Origin: Lachnospiraceae bacterium
GTDB lineage: Bacteria > Bacillota > Clostridia > Lachnospirales > Lachnospiraceae
Reading direction: 5' to 3'
DNA length: 64,000 nucleotides
Assembly (NCBI GenBank): GCA_014804695.1
Contig: JAAUZJ010000004.1
Coordinates: 10,116 to 74,115 of the forward strand
In this document: positions 61,610 to 64,000 of the stretch, one piece after another
Layout of the letters: each line of letters begins with the position of its first letter
Numbering within the stretch: position 1 is the first letter of the stretch
The notes under the pieces: model-generated
What the model was told of the DNA's origin: nothing
Database searches by the model: none
What the model saw: the letters and a program-made list of their open reading frames with translations, nothing else
Translations under genes and position numbers: made by a program

Positions 61610-62569
61610 ATGAAAAAATTTGATGTGACCGCACTTGGCGAACTGCTTACTGATTTTATCCAAAATGGTGAAAGTACGCAGGGCAATCCGTTATTTGAGG
61701 CTAATCCGGGAGGAGCGCCATGCAACGTGCTGGCAATGCTTTCTAAACTGGGATATAATACTTCTTTTATCGGAAAAGTAGGAAATGATTCTTTCGGAAG
61801 TCAGCTAAAGGACGCGATTACAGATGTCGGTATTAATTCTGACTATTTGTATATGGACGACGAAGTACATACGACGCTTGCGCTTGTGCATACCTTTCCA
61901 GACGGAGACAGGGATTTTTCTTTTTACAGAAATCCGGGAGCGGATATGATGCTTACGGAGGATGAGATACCGGAGGATGTAATAAAGAATTCAAGGATTT
62001 TTCATTTCGGTACTTTATCTATGACTCATGAGGGTGTACGAAATGCGACAAAAAAGGCGGTTGGAATTGCAAAGGATGCCGGTGTGCTTATTTCTTTTGA
62101 TCCGAATTTTCGCCCTCCTTTGTGGAAAACACTGGATGAGGCCAGAGAACAGGTACTGTATGGTCTGGGCCAGTGTGATATTTTGAAAATTTCGGACAAT
62201 GAGATACAATGGCTTTCAGGCGAAACGGATTATACGAAGGGCGTGGAATGGATAAACAGGCAATTTAATATTCCGCTTATACTGGTTTCTATGGGAAAGG
62301 AAGGAAGCCGGGCGTATTATAAGGGAGATATGGTGGAAGTGGCGCCTTTTATACAGGAAAAAACGATTGAGACGACAGGCGCGGGCGATACATTCTGCGG
62401 CTGCATACTGCACTATATTCTTGAGCATGGATTGGATGATTTGAGTAAAGAAGATTTGAAGGAGATGCTCATCTTCGCAAACAGCGCGGCATCATTGGTT
62501 ACGACAAGGAAGGGAGCATTGAAGGTGATGCCTTCTAGGGAAGAGGTCATGTCTAATATTTCAATATAA
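61610..62569 (+). CDS. scrK: Fructokinase (PfkB family)
   Basis: The 319-residue ribokinase-type sugar kinase has NPGGAPCNVLAMLSKLG, FIGKVGNDSFG and the C-terminal PfkB signature TTGAGDTFCGCILHYI with the catalytic Asp. Its place after the GH32 hydrolase suggests it phosphorylates the fructose released. A ribosome site AAAGGAG lies somewhat far from ATG 61610. Confidence 0.92.
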   Translation: MKKFDVTALGELLTDFIQNGESTQGNPLFEANPGGAPCNVLAMLSKLGYNTSFIGKVGNDSFGSQLKDAITDVGINSDYLYMDDEVHTTLALVHTFPDGDRDFSFYRNPGADMMLTEDEIPEDVIKNSRIFHFGTLSMTHEGVRNATKKAVGIAKDAGVLISFDPNFRPPLWKTLDEAREQVLYGLGQCDILKISDNEIQWLSGETDYTKGVEWINRQFNIPLILVSMGKEGSRAYYKGDMVEVAPFIQEKTIETTGAGDTFCGCILHYILEHGLDDLSKEDLKEMLIFANSAASLVTTRKGALKVMPSREEVMSNISI

Positions 62570-62589
62570 TATTTCGAATGTCAATATGG

Positions 62590-62618
62590 TTGACTGAACT
62601 GTTAAAAAATATTATGAT
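62590..62618 (+). promoter_or_regulatory. Promoter of the riboswitch-led transcript
   Basis: TTGACT (62590-62595) and TATGAT (62613-62618) are 17 bp apart, just upstream of the riboswitch-like leader. Confidence 0.7.
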
Positions 62619-62621
62619 AAG

Positions 62622-62850
62622 AACTGTGCTGTCTGGGGAAACAGGTGCAAATCCTGTACGAGCCCGTCGCCGTAAGGTACATTAATTATTTATGTGGTTG
62701 AAAATCCTTGATTTCTCAACATATATTAACCTACCTGAATTATAGCCACGGTTCAGGGAAAAGCCATTGGAATATATCTGAGAAGGCCGGTTGATATCAG
62801 TGCCAAGTCGAAATATCCGGACAGCAAAAATCCTCTTGATATAACCGCGA
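62622..62850 (+). promoter_or_regulatory. Cobalamin-riboswitch-like leader
   Basis: The conserved core GGGGAAACAGGTGCAAATCC, then GAGCCCGTCGCCGTAAG, matches the central part of cobalamin riboswitches (GGGAAnnGGTGnAAATCC). A later GAAAAGCCA, AGAAGGCCGG and AAGTCGAAATATCCGGACAGC region fits the 3' half and the B12 box in a divergent form. The leader fills the 324-bp gap 62570-62893, which holds no gene. It precedes a transcobalamin-like lipoprotein and ECF S component, consistent with corrinoid uptake. Confidence 0.78.
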
Positions 62851-62893
62851 GTGCCGGTGTGTAGGGGAAATAAAAATCAAAGGAGATAATAAT

Positions 62894-63421
62894 ATGCAAA
62901 AGAATGGTAGTAAGAAATTATTGTCATTTATCCTTTGTATGGCGCTTATTGTGGCTATGGCGTTTTTTACAACAGGTTGTGGTGACAATGCAGGTAAGGA
63001 TGTGAGTTCTGGTACGGGAACTGAGAGTAGTATGCAGACTGGGAATAATGCTCAGGTAGAAGGAAGTGCTCAGACAGGGGATGACGCTCAGGTTGAAGAA
63101 AATGCTCAGGCAGAGGATAACGTTCTTGGCACAGGGAACACAGAGTTTACGTTGACCGTAGTAGATAAGGAAGGCAGCGAGACACAGTTTGAAATCCACA
63201 CTGATAAGGAGACGGTGGGAGACGCACTGACAGAGCTTGATTTCATTGAAGGAGAAGAGAGTGAGTATGGTCTTTATGTAAAGACAGTCAATGGAATAAC
63301 TGCGGATTATGATACTGACGGTGTGTACTGGGCATTTTATGTTAATGATGAGTATGCTTCATCAGGAGTCGACTCTACAACTATAACATCAGGGGAGAGT
63401 TACTCCTTTAAGGTCGAATAA
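62894..63421 (+). CDS. DUF4430 (transcobalamin C-terminal-like) lipoprotein
   Basis: The 175-residue protein has a lipoprotein signal with lipobox FTTGC (Cys29), a low-complexity linker (about 35-80) built of repeats such as NAQVEGSAQTGDDAQVEENA, and a C-terminal DUF4430 domain (about 87-175) with LTVVDKEGSE and GVYWAFYVNDEYASSG. This domain is related to the beta domain of animal B12 carriers. It is probably a surface corrinoid-binding protein for the ECF S component encoded 2 bp downstream. AAAGGAG precedes ATG 62894. Confidence 0.85.
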   Translation: MQKNGSKKLLSFILCMALIVAMAFFTTGCGDNAGKDVSSGTGTESSMQTGNNAQVEGSAQTGDDAQVEENAQAEDNVLGTGNTEFTLTVVDKEGSETQFEIHTDKETVGDALTELDFIEGEESEYGLYVKTVNGITADYDTDGVYWAFYVNDEYASSGVDSTTITSGESYSFKVE

Positions 63422-63422
63422 T

Positions 63423-63941
63423 ATGAAGCTTACAATCAAAGAAATAGCGGTGTTTGGAATGCTTGGGGCGGTTATGTATGCTTCTAAGATGATTATGGAA
63501 CTCTTACCCAATGTCCATCTTTTGGGAGTGTTTACCATAGCATTTACAGTGGTTTATGGTAAAAAAGCATTGTACCCGATTTATACCTATGTGTTCTTAA
63601 ACGGAATCTTATGCGGTTTTGCAGCATGGTGGATTCCTTATTTGTATATATGGACTGTTCTCTGGGGAGCGGTCATGCTTCTTCCAAAGAAAATGCCCAA
63701 AAAGGTACGGCCCATTGTGTATATGACAGTTTGTGCGGCCCATGGCTTTTTATTCGGAGTATTGTATGCGCCGGCCCAGGCACTGATTTATGGGTTTAGT
63801 TTTGAAAAAACGGTGGCATGGGTTATTGCAGGACTGCCGTTTGACTGTATTCATGGCGTCAGCAATTTCTTTTGCGGGATATTGATCGTGCCGATCATTA
63901 TGGTGCTTGAATTGGCGGAAAGAAGTTCAGAGAAAAGTTAA
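63423..63941 (+). CDS. ECF transporter S component, probably for cobalamin
   Basis: The 172-residue protein has about six hydrophobic segments. The start KEIAVFGMLGAVMYASKMIME resembles ECF substrate-binding subunits with AxxxA-like small residues in the first helices. The cobalamin-riboswitch-like leader and the neighbouring DUF4430 lipoprotein suggest it takes up cobalamin or a precursor. The ATPase and T components are not in the window; a shared module or downstream genes may supply them. Confidence 0.83.
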   Translation: MKLTIKEIAVFGMLGAVMYASKMIMELLPNVHLLGVFTIAFTVVYGKKALYPIYTYVFLNGILCGFAAWWIPYLYIWTVLWGAVMLLPKKMPKKVRPIVYMTVCAAHGFLFGVLYAPAQALIYGFSFEKTVAWVIAGLPFDCIHGVSNFFCGILIVPIIMVLELAERSSEKS

Positions 63942-63970
63942 TATTATAAGATAAAAATATGACTATCCGT

Positions 63971-63994
63971 CTTTGGTTCTCTATGAACTAAGAG
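63971..63994 (+). other. Hairpin at the window end
   Basis: CTTTGGTTC pairs imperfectly with GAACTAAGAG around TCTAT. No T-run is visible before the window ends, so a terminator or a leader structure is possible. Confidence 0.3.
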
Positions 63995-64000
63995 TTGGAT

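Overview
The window looks like a chromosomal stretch from a spore-forming gut Clostridia species, most probably Lachnospiraceae. The evidence is moderate-to-low G+C, strong AGGAGG ribosome binding sites, a division/cell-wall cluster followed by spoIIGA-sigE and sigG, HD-GYP and GGDEF regulators, and several families typical of Lachnospiraceae (DUF5688, TSCPD, PBECR4, DUF6020, DUF2589). No rRNA, insertion sequence or CRISPR array is visible. One tRNA gene (Arg, CCG) is present.

Layout. 1-7.6 kb: cell-wall and division cluster (transpeptidase 3' end, mraY, murD, ftsW, murA, ftsQ/divIB, ftsZ); murG and ftsA are absent from their usual places. 7.6-9.1 kb: two giant imperfect hairpins that share one core in opposite orientations and flank a membrane-anchored XRE regulator. 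9.1-14.1 kb: spoIIGA-sigE behind a Spo0A-type promoter with a long spacer, a REC/HD-GYP/GGDEF protein, sigG on the opposite strand, and a YlmC/YmxH protein. 14.2-18.3 kb: nrdR, a YqeG phosphatase, aroE-aroK-aroQ, a TSCPD protein, efp. 18.4-28.5 kb: a DUF5688 protein, a two-component system with an ABC/FtsX exporter, tRNA-Arg, an SH3 protein, gdhA. 28.6-32.9 kb: an A+T-rich accessory block bounded by gdhA and a second copy of the last codons of a gdhA gene. It holds an ion channel, an XRE regulator, a HAD-PlsC fusion, and a promoter/tandem-repeat RNA/terminator/PBECR4 arrangement that looks like a type III toxin-antitoxin locus.

32.9-43.8 kb: a DUF6020 membrane protein, a DHH phosphoesterase followed by a TIR/beta-propeller protein and a sigma factor, a tandem-HD protein, and a short-chain dehydrogenase. 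44.0-56.8 kb: the most striking part. A tyrosine recombinase gene is followed by a 219-bp segment between 22-bp inverted repeats (20/22 identical). In the orientation given, a TTGACA -35 element points away from the next genes, and the right repeat carries an orphan TATAAT. Flipping the segment would place them exactly 17 bp apart, making a perfect consensus promoter. That promoter would drive a 12-gene, 11.6-kb co-directional array: three peptidoglycan hydrolases without signal peptides, two DUF2589 proteins, a STAS protein, a receptor-like PP2C phosphatase with a kinase-like ATPase domain, and a MATE transporter fused to another such ATPase domain. I read this as a phase-variable, partner-switching-controlled cell-wall module.

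56.9-60.0 kb: a four-gene translationally coupled operon with a PD-(D/E)XK nuclease and an RNase J-like MBL/beta-CASP protein plus two membrane proteins, possibly defence. 60.1-62.6 kb: sucrose-6-phosphate hydrolase and fructokinase. 62.6-64 kb: a cobalamin-riboswitch-like leader before a transcobalamin-like (DUF4430) lipoprotein and an ECF S component. A dispersed 24-nt hairpin occurs five times between genes; in three copies it carries the ribosome binding site and start codon of the next gene.
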